Shown here: positions 8,830 to 18,644 of the stretch, in pieces
Layout of the letters: the number at the start of each line of letters is the position of its first letter
How positions within the stretch are numbered: the first letter of the stretch is position 1
NCBI RefSeq assembly: GCF_900111035.1
Contig: NZ_FOFU01000003.1
Coordinates: 310,001-374,000, forward strand
From: Treponema bryantii
GTDB lineage: Bacteria; Spirochaetota; Spirochaetia; Treponematales; Treponemataceae
Direction: 5' to 3'
Length of the DNA: 64,000 nt
Translations under genes and position numbers: made by a program
The notes under the pieces: model-generated
Database searches by the model: none
Told to the model about the DNA's origin: nothing
The model's input: the letters and a program-made list of their open reading frames with translations, nothing else

Positions 8830-8950
8830 ACTCTGATTATCGGAATCTGAGACGGGGAGTTTAGTGAAAGTAAATACAAGTATAATATTGATTCTGTGAT
8901 TATGATTTTAGTTTAGATTTTTCGGAATATTGCAAAGATATACGGTTTTG

Positions 8951-8984
8951 ATATTTTTATTCCCGCGAGCGGAAATAAAAATAT
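8951..8984. repeat. Perfect-arm hairpin in the gap upstream of the TPR gene
   Basis: ATATTTTTATTCCCG (8951-8965) pairs with CGGAAATAAAAATAT (8970-8984), one mismatch, loop CGAG. It lies in the 277-bp gap between divergent genes; otherwise the gap holds only AT-rich sequence and the promoter at 9068-9097. Arms resemble the outer arms of the long repeat at 4773-4936. Confidence 0.45.
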
Positions 8985-9067
8985 AAGATTTCGTTGTTTT
9001 TCTTATTTATTATATTTCCCTTAAGTCAAAACAAAAATCATCCGTTCATATAAGAAGTATATTATAC

Positions 9068-9097
9068 TTGTAATTTACAAGGGTTGTGGGGTAAAAT
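9068..9097 (+). promoter_or_regulatory. Promoter of the large TPR gene, nearly leaderless
   Basis: TTGTAA (9068-9073), 18-bp spacer, TAAAAT (9092-9097); ATG at 9107, nine bases after the -10 box. No Shine-Dalgarno before the ATG. Confidence 0.55.
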
Positions 9098-9106
9098 TAA
9101 AGTAGT

Positions 9107-12100
9107 ATGCCAGGATTAAGTCAGCTTAAAAAATTCAGCAGTGATCTTCTTTCACTAGGTGACGAGATAAATCTCCGAGCCATCCGTGGTGAAAAGCCTG
9201 TAAAAATTGAGATTCCAAAAGAAATTGAAGATAAAAACGACTCAGAAGACTTTGTTCTTGGTATGCCAGAGATTGAGGTAGAGGTTGATACATCTTCAGC
9301 AGATGAAGACCTTTCAGATTTAACTGCCCTTGTAAATCCAACCGCATCTACAGATAAATCAAAAGAAAACGAGCCAGCCCCAAGTTTTGAAGCTCCGGAT
9401 ATGTCTGCACTTTTGAATCCGGTTGTAACAGAAACTGCTTCTGATGATGCAGGAATGCCGGATCTTTCAATGTTTGATGAGCCGGAAGAAGAACCGGAAG
9501 AAATCATTGAAGAAGAACCTGAAGAAGTTTCAATTGCCGATATGGGCCTTGATGCCCTGCTTGCTGGTGGTGGCTTTGATGAACCGGAAGAAACATCTGA
9601 AGAAGAGGAATCTTCGGAAGATGCAGAGCCTGAAATTGATTTAGACAATTTTGAAGATATTCCAGATTTAGATGATATTGGAACACAGCCAGAACCTGAG
9701 CCAGAGCCTGTCACTGAAGCAGAACCAGAAGCTCTTGATGATGCAGAACCTTTAGAAGAACCTGAAGCTTTAGATGATATTGCGCCTTTAGATGAGCCTG
9801 AAGCTTTAGGTGAACCTGAGGCTTTAGACGATATGGAGCCTTTAGAGGAACCTCAGTCTGATTCAATTGAAGAGACTGCACCTCAGGAAGACTTTAGTGA
9901 TACGCTTCCTGCCGGCGATTTTGATTTTGATATGCCGGATCTCCCGGAGACAGACAGCTCTGAAACAGCTTCAGAATCAGAAGCTCTTCCTGCTGACGAT
10001 TTTGATTCATTACCTCCTGATAATTTTGATGAAGATGAACCGGAATCTTTTGAATCTGAAACTCCTGCAGCAGAAACTTCTTCTTCAGATGGCCTGGAAT
10101 CTTTTGATTTACCGGATATTTCAGATGTTGCAGATACAGATATTACAGAGCCTGCGGCTGATTCTATAACAGAAGATACAGCTTCAGAGGAAAGCTCTTC
10201 AAACGGATCAATTGGTCTTGAAGAACTTGGAAATCTTGATTTTGATGCTCCTGATAATGCTGCTGTAGCAGAAGAAACTTCAGAAGAAGACAGTGGAATT
10301 CCTGCCGGACTTTTTGATGCCGGAGATTTTGATTTAGCTGGTGATACAGGTTTAGCTTCAACAGAGTTTTCTGCAGAAGACGAAATTCCTGATTTTGATG
10401 ATACTGCCGGACTTGATGATGAAACTTCTGATTCAGAAGCAGAAGGTGAAGAAAATACTCCTCTTGAAGTATTCGATACTTCCGAAATGGAAGGAATGGA
10501 CTTTGGCATCCAGGATACTGATTCCCAGATAAGTGCAGGTGGAGACGGAGACTTTGAATTTGGTTCTCACGACGACTTTGCAATGGAAGGAGAATTTGAG
10601 ATTCCTGGTTTCTCAGATGTTACAACAGCCAAAGAAGAAAAAGGTTCAAAAACTAAGCTTGTAAGCAGTAAGGATAAGCCTAAGGGAAGAGGTAGAAGAA
10701 CAAAGGAGCTTCCGGTAGCAGATTTTTCTGGCGCAGAAGAAGCAGAAGAACTGCCACCAAATACTCTTTCAGACGAACAGTATAAAACATTCCTTGCAAA
10801 TCTTGCTGAATATCCGCTGAACGTACGTCTTGCATTTGAAGACTTTATTGTTCAGGATGAATTTACAGATGACGCTGAATTCGAAATCATAGAAAAGATT
10901 CTCAACAAGGCACCTGCACGCCAGGTAGCCGGTATGCTTGAGAAGATGCTCGATACTTCTATTCCGATTCCACGTGACTTTGAGCACAGAACCGCAGCAG
11001 AATATGAAGCATATAAGAAGTCTCTTTCATATCAGCTTAGAAACAAGATTATTCCGGGAATCCTCCTTGGACTTCTTCTTACAATTGTAGGCTGGGGACT
11101 TATTAAGTTTACAGATTACTGTATTTACAGACCAATAAAAGCTAATTCCCTCTATAAACAGGGATATGCTTTACTTCAGGCAGATGAATATCCTCAGGCA
11201 GAAATGCGTTTTGAGGAAGCTGTTAAAAAACGCATAAACAAGAAGTGGTTCTTCCGCTATGCCCGCGGCTACCGTGAACATAAGCAGTATCAGCGTGCAG
11301 GAAAGATGTATCAGAATATTCTTTTCTTCTTTAAGCATGATAAGATGGCTGGTCTTGAATATGCTGATATGGAACTCAATGATCTTGCAAACTATGAACG
11401 TGCAGAAGAAATAGTACGCCGTGAAGTTCTTGATTATCATATAAATGATGCAGATGGTATTTTAAAACTTGGTGATGTATTCCTGGAGTGGGGTACAGAA
11501 AAAGATCCTGCAAAGCTTGAACTTGCTCGCGAGCAGTATGCAAACCTTATTCAGCTTTATAAACCTACTGACCTCTATATGTCTCGCATGATGCGTTACT
11601 TTATCCGTACAGATAATCTGCGCGAAGTAATTCAGATGCAGAAAAACTTTGAAAAGCGCGAGAAGTCTCTTGGTTCAGAAGACTGGACAGAACTCAGTGG
11701 TTACCTTCTCGATAAGTATTATGGAGACCTTGCTCCATCAGAAGAATATCTGCGTTATGAAATTGAAGGCCTCCGTGGACTTCTTTTGAGGGCCGTTAAG
11801 ACAAATCCAAATAACCCGATTGCTCAGTACAATCTTGCAAAATACTTCCTCAAGACAAATGAAACAGCTTCTATTGAAGCAACACTTCAGAGAGCTATTG
11901 AAAAGTTTAACACAGTACCTTCAATGAAGAAGCGCGACCTTTACAAGTACATAGACTCATATCGTCTTCTTGGTGAGCATTATATTGGTACAAACGATTA
12001 TCTTCAGGCTCAGGAGCAGTTTGCAGAAGGTATTTCTTTGTTTACAACTGAGCGTGATAATGCAGGCTTTGAAGGAACTCCAGGAATCGGAAAGTTATAC

Positions 12101-12733
12101 GAGGATATGGGAAATATTAAGTATACCATTTCCGGCGACTATGATGACGCTCTGTTTAATTACAAGTATTCAGTTGAACTTGAAAACGATAATCCTTCTA
12201 TCCGTTATAGGATTGGTTATATTCAGTATAAGAAAAAGAATTATATGGAAGCTTTAGGCGCATTTATGAAGTCTGGAGATGGAAATATAAAAGAAAGAAA
12301 TCTCATGCTCGCTATGGCAAATACTCTTTATCTTCGTGGTGATGAGTATGCGGCACAGGGATATTACGATCAGCTGCTTGATGAGCTTGAGGCAGAGGTT
12401 ATAGAAACAGGTCTTGTACTTCCTCAGGCAAATGTAAAGGATTATGATTTAATCAATACATATCTTTACGCAGCAAATAACTACGGTGTTACACTGTATA
12501 AACTTGCAAAGAGAACTGGTAATTCAGCTCTGAATGCACAGGCTATTGTACAGTTGAGCCAGTCAGTTCGTGCATGGGATGCTCTTACCCGTAATCAGGA
12601 AACAATGCTTCGTCTTGAAGGCAGCAATCTTGCTGAACAGAATATTAAATATATTACACATCCAATTCCGGAGTTTGAGCCATCTATCTATACTGACATT
12701 TCAAAGACACTGCTTGATAATGAGCGTCTTTAG
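9107..12733 (+). CDS. Large acidic, membrane-anchored TPR protein; FlcA-like flagellar collar candidate
   Basis: 1208 residues. Residues about 35-510 are extremely acidic and Pro/Ser-rich, with degenerate PEALDD/EPLEEP repeats (about 200-260). A short basic patch (KDKPKGRGRRTK, about 525-536) follows, then a conserved domain (about 550-645), one membrane segment (IIPGILLGLLLTIVGWGLI, about 648-668), and a C-terminal region of tetratricopeptide-type helices (about 680-1130). This order (cytoplasmic N-part, one TM, periplasmic TPRs) resembles the spirochaetal TPR family that includes Borrelia FlcA (BB0326), which builds the periplasmic flagellar collar and helps stator assembly. That link is inference. 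Acidic region length varies easily and may be disordered. A CTP-dependent lipid-kinase-like gene follows 17 bp downstream. Confidence 0.6.
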   Translation: MPGLSQLKKFSSDLLSLGDEINLRAIRGEKPVKIEIPKEIEDKNDSEDFVLGMPEIEVEVDTSSADEDLSDLTALVNPTASTDKSKENEPAPSFEAPDMSALLNPVVTETASDDAGMPDLSMFDEPEEEPEEIIEEEPEEVSIADMGLDALLAGGGFDEPEETSEEEESSEDAEPEIDLDNFEDIPDLDDIGTQPEPEPEPVTEAEPEALDDAEPLEEPEALDDIAPLDEPEALGEPEALDDMEPLEEPQSDSIEETAPQEDFSDTLPAGDFDFDMPDLPETDSSETASESEALPADDFDSLPPDNFDEDEPESFESETPAAETSSSDGLESFDLPDISDVADTDITEPAADSITEDTASEESSSNGSIGLEELGNLDFDAPDNAAVAEETSEEDSGIPAGLFDAGDFDLAGDTGLASTEFSAEDEIPDFDDTAGLDDETSDSEAEGEENTPLEVFDTSEMEGMDFGIQDTDSQISAGGDGDFEFGSHDDFAMEGEFEIPGFSDVTTAKEEKGSKTKLVSSKDKPKGRGRRTKELPVADFSGAEEAEELPPNTLSDEQYKTFLANLAEYPLNVRLAFEDFIVQDEFTDDAEFEIIEKILNKAPARQVAGMLEKMLDTSIPIPRDFEHRTAAEYEAYKKSLSYQLRNKIIPGILLGLLLTIVGWGLIKFTDYCIYRPIKANSLYKQGYALLQADEYPQAEMRFEEAVKKRINKKWFFRYARGYREHKQYQRAGKMYQNILFFFKHDKMAGLEYADMELNDLANYERAEEIVRREVLDYHINDADGILKLGDVFLEWGTEKDPAKLELAREQYANLIQLYKPTDLYMSRMMRYFIRTDNLREVIQMQKNFEKREKSLGSEDWTELSGYLLDKYYGDLAPSEEYLRYEIEGLRGLLLRAVKTNPNNPIAQYNLAKYFLKTNETASIEATLQRAIEKFNTVPSMKKRDLYKYIDSYRLLGEHYIGTNDYLQAQEQFAEGISLFTTERDNAGFEGTPGIGKLYEDMGNIKYTISGDYDDALFNYKYSVELENDNPSIRYRIGYIQYKKKNYMEALGAFMKSGDGNIKERNLMLAMANTLYLRGDEYAAQGYYDQLLDELEAEVIETGLVLPQANVKDYDLINTYLYAANNYGVTLYKLAKRTGNSALNAQAIVQLSQSVRAWDALTRNQETMLRLEGSNLAEQNIKYITHPIPEFEPSIYTDISKTLLDNERL

Positions 12734-12750
12734 AGTGTAGGATAACGAAT

Positions 12751-13371
12751 ATGCAAACTCAGAGAAATACAGTCGAAGGAATCATAGCAAGACAGCGCCT
12801 CAACGCAATCTTTAAGGAACTGTTCAGAAAATCTATTCATATCTGCTCCAGCTTTGTTCCTCTTTTTCTGGGATTTGCTTACTGGCCTGTAATTGCTTTA
12901 CTGATTCTGGCCATTGTTGTTTATACTATCAGTGAACTTCTTCGTGCTAAGGGTATAAATATTCCTCTTATTTCAAAGATTACAGAAATTGCAGCCCGTA
13001 AGCGTGATGAAAATCGTTTTGTATTGGGCCCTGTAACACTTGCCTGTGGAATTCTTATTGCAGCACTTCTGCTTCCTCTGGATTGTGCAAGAGTCGGTAT
13101 TTTTGCATTGGCATTTGGAGATGGGCTTGCAAGTCTGATGGGAAAACTTTTCGGAAAAATCACAATTCCAGGTGCTCATGGAAAAACTGCAGCCGGTAGT
13201 CTTACCTGCTTTTTTGCTGTGTTTATTTCAACCTTCTGCTGCTGCGGTAATTGTCTTGTTTCTTTAATTACAGCTCTTTGTGCAATGTTTATTGAGGTTC
13301 TGCCACTTTCTGATTTTGATAACCTGATTATTCCACCGGTTATTGGATTGATTTATAGTGGTCTTATATAA
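12751..13371 (+). CDS. Dolichol/phytol kinase-like (CTP:polyprenol kinase family) membrane protein
   Basis: 206 residues with about six membrane segments. It shows the family hallmarks: ELFRKSIHI at the N-terminus, GDGLASLMGKLFGK, GKTAAGS, and EVLPLSDFDNLIIPP near the end, as in SEC59/VTE5 and related CTP-dependent polyprenol kinases and the CDP-diglyceride synthetase clan. Likely phosphorylates a polyprenol or similar lipid alcohol at the inner membrane; substrate unknown. AGGATAACGAAT precedes ATG 12751. Probably co-transcribed with the TPR gene. Confidence 0.7.
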   Translation: MQTQRNTVEGIIARQRLNAIFKELFRKSIHICSSFVPLFLGFAYWPVIALLILAIVVYTISELLRAKGINIPLISKITEIAARKRDENRFVLGPVTLACGILIAALLLPLDCARVGIFALAFGDGLASLMGKLFGKITIPGAHGKTAAGSLTCFFAVFISTFCCCGNCLVSLITALCAMFIEVLPLSDFDNLIIPPVIGLIYSGLI

Positions 13372-13392
13372 GTCGGCAAGTACAGCCTGCTG

Positions 13393-14208
13393 TTAATCAA
13401 TCCACAGGTAGTGTTTGTGAACTTCATTCAGATACAGATAAGTTCCGATACCTAAAAGTAATATTCCAGAAATCAGTGTGAGAATATTGTAGCAGTAGAA
13501 AATCAAAGTATAACCAATACACAATAGAATAAAACCAATTGTCATAATCTGTTTATATTCATTTTTTCTGTTTATTACAAAAAGATTTATTGTGCTCATT
13601 GTACAGGTTAGACAGCAGAAAATTCTTATAGCCCTAACATAGCCATAGGAAATGCAGTAGTTAGGAAGAATGATTGCTGTATTCAGAGGGATCACTTCTG
13701 CGAAAAACAAAGCAACTATAATCAGAATAATTGAATTACGGTCTGTACTCTGACGAAAATCATCAGTACTCATTACTGTATTTCCCATCAGTGCAAGAGG
13801 GGCAAGCAGACGGGCAAACAGATGGATATTTCCGATTTTCAAAGTGAAGTGAGAAAAACTGCCTGATAAATGGAATGCAGGAACTAAGATACGGGTAGTA
13901 TCACAAAGGCAGGCAATTAAAAACATTAAAAAGAAAACAATATCTGGTGCCTGTGTTTTTTCAAAACTGTGATAGATAATAATAGAAGTAATGCAGATAT
14001 AAAGCATCAGGAGAAAAATGCCTGAATAAACCCAGATCGGGTTATAACGTAAAAGAAAGGCATCTGAAAGAGACTTTGTATAAATTTCTGGAAGACTAAT
14101 TCCATTAAAAAGAAACTGATATAGAGTGAGAACACTGCAAAGCAGGGAATATGAAAGAGTAATAATAAAGAAGATAAGGGTCATTCGGTTTCTGAATCTT
14201 ATAGTCAT
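13393..14208 (-). CDS. Seven-helix integral membrane protein, unknown function
   Basis: 271 residues, almost entirely hydrophobic, with an N-terminal helix followed by about six more. A polar loop (MSTDDFRQSTDRN) lies between helices 4 and 5. The arrangement recalls 7TM sensor (7TMR-DISM or MASE-like) membrane domains but there is no output domain, and I do not recognise a family. TTTACT-N17-TATCTT on the minus strand (14243-14215) ends 6 bp before the ATG and there is no Shine-Dalgarno, so this too looks leaderless. Convergent with the lipid-kinase-like gene. Confidence 0.6.
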   Translation of the reverse strand: MTIRFRNRMTLIFFIITLSYSLLCSVLTLYQFLFNGISLPEIYTKSLSDAFLLRYNPIWVYSGIFLLMLYICITSIIIYHSFEKTQAPDIVFFLMFLIACLCDTTRILVPAFHLSGSFSHFTLKIGNIHLFARLLAPLALMGNTVMSTDDFRQSTDRNSIILIIVALFFAEVIPLNTAIILPNYCISYGYVRAIRIFCCLTCTMSTINLFVINRKNEYKQIMTIGFILLCIGYTLIFYCYNILTLISGILLLGIGTYLYLNEVHKHYLWID

Positions 14209-14304
14209 AATTTAAAGATACAGTGAAGACAAATAATAGTAAAGAGTTTAGTTTTTATTCCGAAAATTTAATGAGGAAAGAATTCTTTTGGGAGGATTTT
14301 TATA

Positions 14305-15009
14305 ATGAAAAAGACATTTGTTTGCGGCCTGATTATGATTCTTGGGCTTACAGCTCTTTCTGCAGGTGATGTTGCTACCTTTGTTGATAAGGGATTTTCT
14401 GAGGACGGAAAATATTATGTATTCGGTCAGTATGGTAAGACCGACAAAAAATTCCAGGGCTGGGCAGAACTCTATCAGGTAGATATTGCTGCAAATGACT
14501 ATACTGATAATGGCGTTTTCAAAACAAAGCCTTCTGCAGTAACAGCAGATAAAAATGGCCGCGATGTATTTGAAGCACTTGAAGGAAAAAGCTTTTATTA
14601 TTTCAAGGATTTGAAGTGTGAGCCGGCTAATCTGGATCATGTACTTTATATTCTTGATGATGTAAATAAAACAGGAACTGATGAAATTGTATTTAAAGAT
14701 TTCAGAAGTGCTGATCTTGATAATGCAGATGTTTACCATATCAGACTCTATCCAACTGTAAATGGAAGCGGTAAGAATGCCCGCTCATCTTTCTATATCA
14801 TGCTGGAAAAAAGAGATGCCAATGGTGAAGTAATTATGAGCCGCAAAATCGGTAATCCAGGAATTAACAGAAAGGGCGTTACAAATTATAAAATCGAACG
14901 CATATTCTGTGATAAATCAGAACGTAATCTGATTTTTGTAATTGAAAAAATGATGGAAGATGATACAGGAACTTCAATCAGATATATGATAGAAGCCGCA
15001 CAGTTCTAA
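14305..15009 (+). CDS. Secreted DUF2259-type protein
   Basis: 234 residues with a clear signal peptide (MKKTFVCGLIMILGLTALSAGD) and the DUF2259 opening DVATFVDKGFSEDGKYYVFGQYGKTD, a family of predicted secreted proteins frequent in treponemes. A mixed beta-rich body with KSFYYF and SSFYIMLEKRD follows; no catalytic motif is visible. GGGAGGA lies before the ATG. A terminator follows at 15078, so it is probably monocistronic. Confidence 0.7.
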   Translation: MKKTFVCGLIMILGLTALSAGDVATFVDKGFSEDGKYYVFGQYGKTDKKFQGWAELYQVDIAANDYTDNGVFKTKPSAVTADKNGRDVFEALEGKSFYYFKDLKCEPANLDHVLYILDDVNKTGTDEIVFKDFRSADLDNADVYHIRLYPTVNGSGKNARSSFYIMLEKRDANGEVIMSRKIGNPGINRKGVTNYKIERIFCDKSERNLIFVIEKMMEDDTGTSIRYMIEAAQF

Positions 15010-15077
15010 AAAGATTTTTTCTTTCTGGAAAAACTTCCTAAAATCTTAAGGTTTATCCTATATTATATATAGAGAAA

Positions 15078-15109
15078 AAGCACGACTCCCCGGAGCCGTG
15101 CTTTTTTTG
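15078..15109 (+). terminator. Intrinsic terminator after the DUF2259 gene
   Basis: AAGCACG-A-CTCC pairs with GGAG-C-CGTGCTT with one internal mismatch, followed by seven T residues (15102-15108). Confidence 0.8.
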
Positions 15110-15152
15110 TTGTCAGGGACATCAGGTAAAAACTGATAATCCAGGAGGTTTT

Positions 15153-16313
15153 ATGAAAAAGTTTTTTTCTGGTAAGTGGGGTAGTTTCTTTATTCTTCTT
15201 ATTCAGACTGTCGTTCTTGTTTCTGTTACTGTATTGTGTGTGGTACCTGTTTCATGCAAGGTTTCAGAAGAGGGGATTCTGTTTGTTGGCGGCGACTATG
15301 TTTCTCCGGTTTTAGAAAATGTCTGTGTGCTTGATGAAAAAACTGTGGAAATGTATTTTTCTGAACGGGTAAACTTAAAGAGTTTTGTAGTATCAGAAAG
15401 AATACCGGAGGTTTCGGATTCTTCAGAGCATTCCGAAACTCTGGAACTTTCTCCTTCTATAAAAGCGGCTGCCGGTGAGTATGGAAAAATAGCAGCCGAC
15501 TTTTCGGTTTCTGAAGATGGTTGTGTCATTACATATTCAGCTTTAGAGAATTATGAAATCGGAAAGGATTATGAAATATTTGGTACGGTGGAAGATAAGG
15601 CTGGAAACTCACTCACGTTCTGTGTTCCTTTTACAGGTTTTAATTCTCATCTTCCAAAGCTTGTTATGACCGAGGTTCAGAATAAGTATAAGAAATATAA
15701 AGAAGATGCTTATCGCTGTGAGTTTGTTGAACTGCTGGCACTTACCTCCGGGAATCTTAGCGGGCTGGAGCTTGTAAGTGCTGTAGATGGCGAATCAAAA
15801 AAATATGTTTTTCCACCTCTTACTGTAGAAGCTGGTGAAGTTTTTATTGTTCACTTGAGAAGTGCAGGAAGCGGTTGTGTCACAGAAGACGAAGACTTAA
15901 ATGAATCTACGGCACCTCATTCTGGAAAGAATGTCAGGGATCTTTGGGCGGATAATTCTAAAGCCCGGCTTAGTGATAATTCAGATATTATTGTAATAAG
16001 AAACAGTGTTGATGGTTCTCTTCTGGATGCTTTTATGTATGCTGTAGAAGGTGCTCCTGAGTGGGAAAAGAATCTTCTGGCCATGGCTATTCAGGTAGCT
16101 GACAGTGGTATTTATGAGGATATTTCTGTTTCTGAGGTTGAATTAAATACGGGACTTGGTTCTGTTGCACAGAAATCTTTTTGCCGCGAAGATGCAAAGG
16201 AATTGCAGACTCGTGCTTTGGCCGGAGAGTTTTCTGAGGACATGGCAGAGTATCCGGTGAAGCGGCTTCCTGAGAACTGGATGGTTAAAAATGTGAGTCC
16301 GGGAACTCTGTAA
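15153..16313 (+). CDS. Putative secreted lipoprotein with Ig-like and lamin-tail-like domains
   Basis: 386 residues. The N-terminus has a hydrophobic segment ending in VVPVSC (possible spirochaetal lipobox, C about 35). Residues about 45-170 read as an SbsA-type Ig-like domain (VSPVLENVCVLDEKTVEMYFSE, then DKAGNSL). Residues about 175-310 look like a lamin-tail domain (LVMTEVQ, FVELLALTSGNLSGLELV, FPPLTVEAGEVFIVHL, DIIVIRN). Such LTD proteins are common surface or periplasmic proteins; role unknown. Strong AGGAGGT before the ATG. Ends 57 bp before the U32 peptidase gene. Confidence 0.65.
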   Translation: MKKFFSGKWGSFFILLIQTVVLVSVTVLCVVPVSCKVSEEGILFVGGDYVSPVLENVCVLDEKTVEMYFSERVNLKSFVVSERIPEVSDSSEHSETLELSPSIKAAAGEYGKIAADFSVSEDGCVITYSALENYEIGKDYEIFGTVEDKAGNSLTFCVPFTGFNSHLPKLVMTEVQNKYKKYKEDAYRCEFVELLALTSGNLSGLELVSAVDGESKKYVFPPLTVEAGEVFIVHLRSAGSGCVTEDEDLNESTAPHSGKNVRDLWADNSKARLSDNSDIIVIRNSVDGSLLDAFMYAVEGAPEWEKNLLAMAIQVADSGIYEDISVSEVELNTGLGSVAQKSFCREDAKELQTRALAGEFSEDMAEYPVKRLPENWMVKNVSPGTL

Positions 16314-16370
16314 TTTACAAAACTTCCGGAACGCTTTAATAAAGCTCGTTTTTATGTTAAAGTTTCCCGT

Positions 16371-18644
16371 ATGGTAGAATTATTAGCCCCTGCGGGAAAT
16401 ATTGAATCTCTGGATGCCGCTATTGGTGAAGGCGCGGACGCTGTTTATCTTGGTCTCAAAAGCTTTAATGCGCGAATGCGAACTTCCAACTTTGCGTGGA
16501 ATCAGTTTGAAGCGGCTGTAGAGAGCCTTCATAAAAAACAGAAGAAGGTTTATGTAACTGTAAATACAGTCTGTGAAGAACGCGAAACAGAGCGTCTTTA
16601 TCGTTTTCTCTCTTATCTGAATGAAGTAGGACCAGACGGTCTTATCGTACAGGATTATGCCATTATGCGTATGGCTCAGGAGTTCTTTCCAAATCTTGAA
16701 CTTCATGCTTCTACTCAGATGAATGTTGAGAGTGCCTCTGCGGTTAAACTTTTACAGGGTTGCGGTGTAAAGCGCATGGTTCTTGCCCGCGAGCTTGGTC
16801 TTGAAGAAATCAAAAAAATCAAGACAGAAACTGGTGCCGATCTTGAAGTTTTTGTACACGGTGCTTTGTGTGTAAGTGAAAGTGGTCTCTGTCTTTTCTC
16901 AAGCTTCCTTGGCGGAAAATCCGCTAACCGTGGTATGTGTACTCAGGCCTGCCGTCGTTTCTATACTGCCGAAGTTCCTGGTGGTGTACGACAGGGGTAT
17001 TATTTTTCTCCTTGTGATCTTGAACTGATTGAAAAGATTCCGGACTTAATTGAAGCCGGTGTTGATTCTTTCAAGATTGAAGGACGCATGAAGAGTGCAG
17101 AGTATGTAGGAAGTGTTGTTTCTGCATACCGTTATGTAATTGATCATTATAAAGAAGATAAGAAGGGTGCTATTGCTGCAGGTAAGCGTATGCTTGCTTC
17201 TGACTTTGCTCGCAGCAAGACTTCTTACTGGTATGGATTTAAGTCTCTTGAAGACGGTGTAAATAATGCTGCTTCTGCTATTTTGAATCCGGATCAGGCT
17301 GGTGGAACCGGTATTTATCTTGGAAAGATTTCTGCAACTAAGGCAGCTCCAAGAGAACTTGTAGAAGCCATTGTAGAAAACATGAGTGATGATGTACCTC
17401 TGGAACAGAAGCATATTCAGATGGCTTTGCTTAAGGGCGGCTCTTATGATCCTGATCCAGGCGATTCAATCCGTCTTCATAAAAAAGATGATACCGGCCG
17501 TGTAAGCCATAAGGTTCATTCTGTTGAAGTTCAGGATAACGGTGAGCGCTGGATTGATATTCCTAGTGGTTTCTCTATCGGTGATGAAGTATATCTTCTT
17601 CAGATTAAAGCCGGTTCAAAACGCTATAACCGCGTACTTCCTAATGACCTCGGTCGTTACAGAAAACAGCCTAAAGATGAAAGACTTCCAGTTCTTGATG
17701 TAACTCCAGTTGCAGGTAAAGAACTTGCTTACTTCCCTGAAGGAATCTACGCTCAGGTTTCTTCTGTTCAGGATGTATTTGCCGTACAGGGACTTAAGCC
17801 TGTCCGCCTTATTCTCGAATACAACAGCGAAACTGCTTACGACCTGCTTAATCATAAAACTGTTCTGCCTTTCTCTAAAAAGCAGATTTATATTTCTCTT
17901 GATCCGTTCTGTTCTGCAGCACAGGAAGATAAGCTCAAAGAAGAACTTGACCGCCTTATTGAAGACGGTTACATGAACTTTGTTGCAAACAATATAGCAC
18001 ATCTTCAGATGCTTAAAGGTACTAAGACAAATATTATTGCAGGTCCTTATCTGTACACCTTCAACCGCTGGGCTGTAAGCTGGCTTGAAAATCAGAATGT
18101 TGGTGCATTCATCATGCCATATGAAAACAGTCGCCGTAACCTTGAAGCAACCTGGGAACAGAATGTCCGGGCCCGTGTACTTGTTCCGGTTTTTGCTTAT
18201 CCGGCTTTGTTCCGTATGCGTTTTAAGCTTCCTTCTGATTATGACTTTACATATTTTGAAGACAAGGAAAATTCTGTATTCAAGGTAAACTCAACAGCTG
18301 ACGGTTCCTTTGTTATGCCGGAAGAGCCTTTTGCTATTACTGATAAAACTGACTTTATTACAAGTTCAGGCTTTAAGCGTCTGCTTATAGACTTCTCAAA
18401 GACTAAGGTTTCCCGCAGTCAGATAAAGGCTATTACAACTTCCATGCTGAAAGGTCAGCCGCTTCCAGGAGTTTCACGTTTCAACTGGAAAGACGGTTTC
18501 TATTCCCCTCAGCAAATGGAAGAATACAGACTTTCTAATGAAAGAGCTGCAGAGCGTAAGGTTGCCGCTGCACAAAAAGCAGGTAAGCCTGCCCGTGGTG
18601 GTTATAGCAAACCGAACCGCGGTGGCAGCGGCAAGCGTCGCTAG
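16371..18644 (+). CDS. U32 family peptidase/RNA hydroxylase (RlhA/TrhP type)
   Basis: 757 residues. The N-terminal half is a classic U32 domain: LLAPAGNIESLDAAI, GADAVYLGL, HASTQMNVES, HGALCVSESGLC, SANRGMCTQACR (cysteines for an Fe-S cluster), and SFKIEGRMKSAEYV. Known members with this motif set hydroxylate 23S rRNA (RlhA) or tRNA wobble uridine (TrhP); which one applies cannot be decided here. The long second half carries U32-associated C-terminal domains, and the tail is Lys/Arg/Gly-rich. No Shine-Dalgarno precedes the ATG. Its stop codon overlaps the stop of the convergent ssb gene within CTAG. Confidence 0.88.
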   Translation: MVELLAPAGNIESLDAAIGEGADAVYLGLKSFNARMRTSNFAWNQFEAAVESLHKKQKKVYVTVNTVCEERETERLYRFLSYLNEVGPDGLIVQDYAIMRMAQEFFPNLELHASTQMNVESASAVKLLQGCGVKRMVLARELGLEEIKKIKTETGADLEVFVHGALCVSESGLCLFSSFLGGKSANRGMCTQACRRFYTAEVPGGVRQGYYFSPCDLELIEKIPDLIEAGVDSFKIEGRMKSAEYVGSVVSAYRYVIDHYKEDKKGAIAAGKRMLASDFARSKTSYWYGFKSLEDGVNNAASAILNPDQAGGTGIYLGKISATKAAPRELVEAIVENMSDDVPLEQKHIQMALLKGGSYDPDPGDSIRLHKKDDTGRVSHKVHSVEVQDNGERWIDIPSGFSIGDEVYLLQIKAGSKRYNRVLPNDLGRYRKQPKDERLPVLDVTPVAGKELAYFPEGIYAQVSSVQDVFAVQGLKPVRLILEYNSETAYDLLNHKTVLPFSKKQIYISLDPFCSAAQEDKLKEELDRLIEDGYMNFVANNIAHLQMLKGTKTNIIAGPYLYTFNRWAVSWLENQNVGAFIMPYENSRRNLEATWEQNVRARVLVPVFAYPALFRMRFKLPSDYDFTYFEDKENSVFKVNSTADGSFVMPEEPFAITDKTDFITSSGFKRLLIDFSKTKVSRSQIKAITTSMLKGQPLPGVSRFNWKDGFYSPQQMEEYRLSNERAAERKVAAAQKAGKPARGGYSKPNRGGSGKRR

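Noticed and set aside
9883-10509. Long minus-strand Ser-rich frame opposite the acidic region of the TPR gene
   Set aside because: Antisense of GAA/GAT/TCA-rich codons gives long Ser-rich frames by composition alone.
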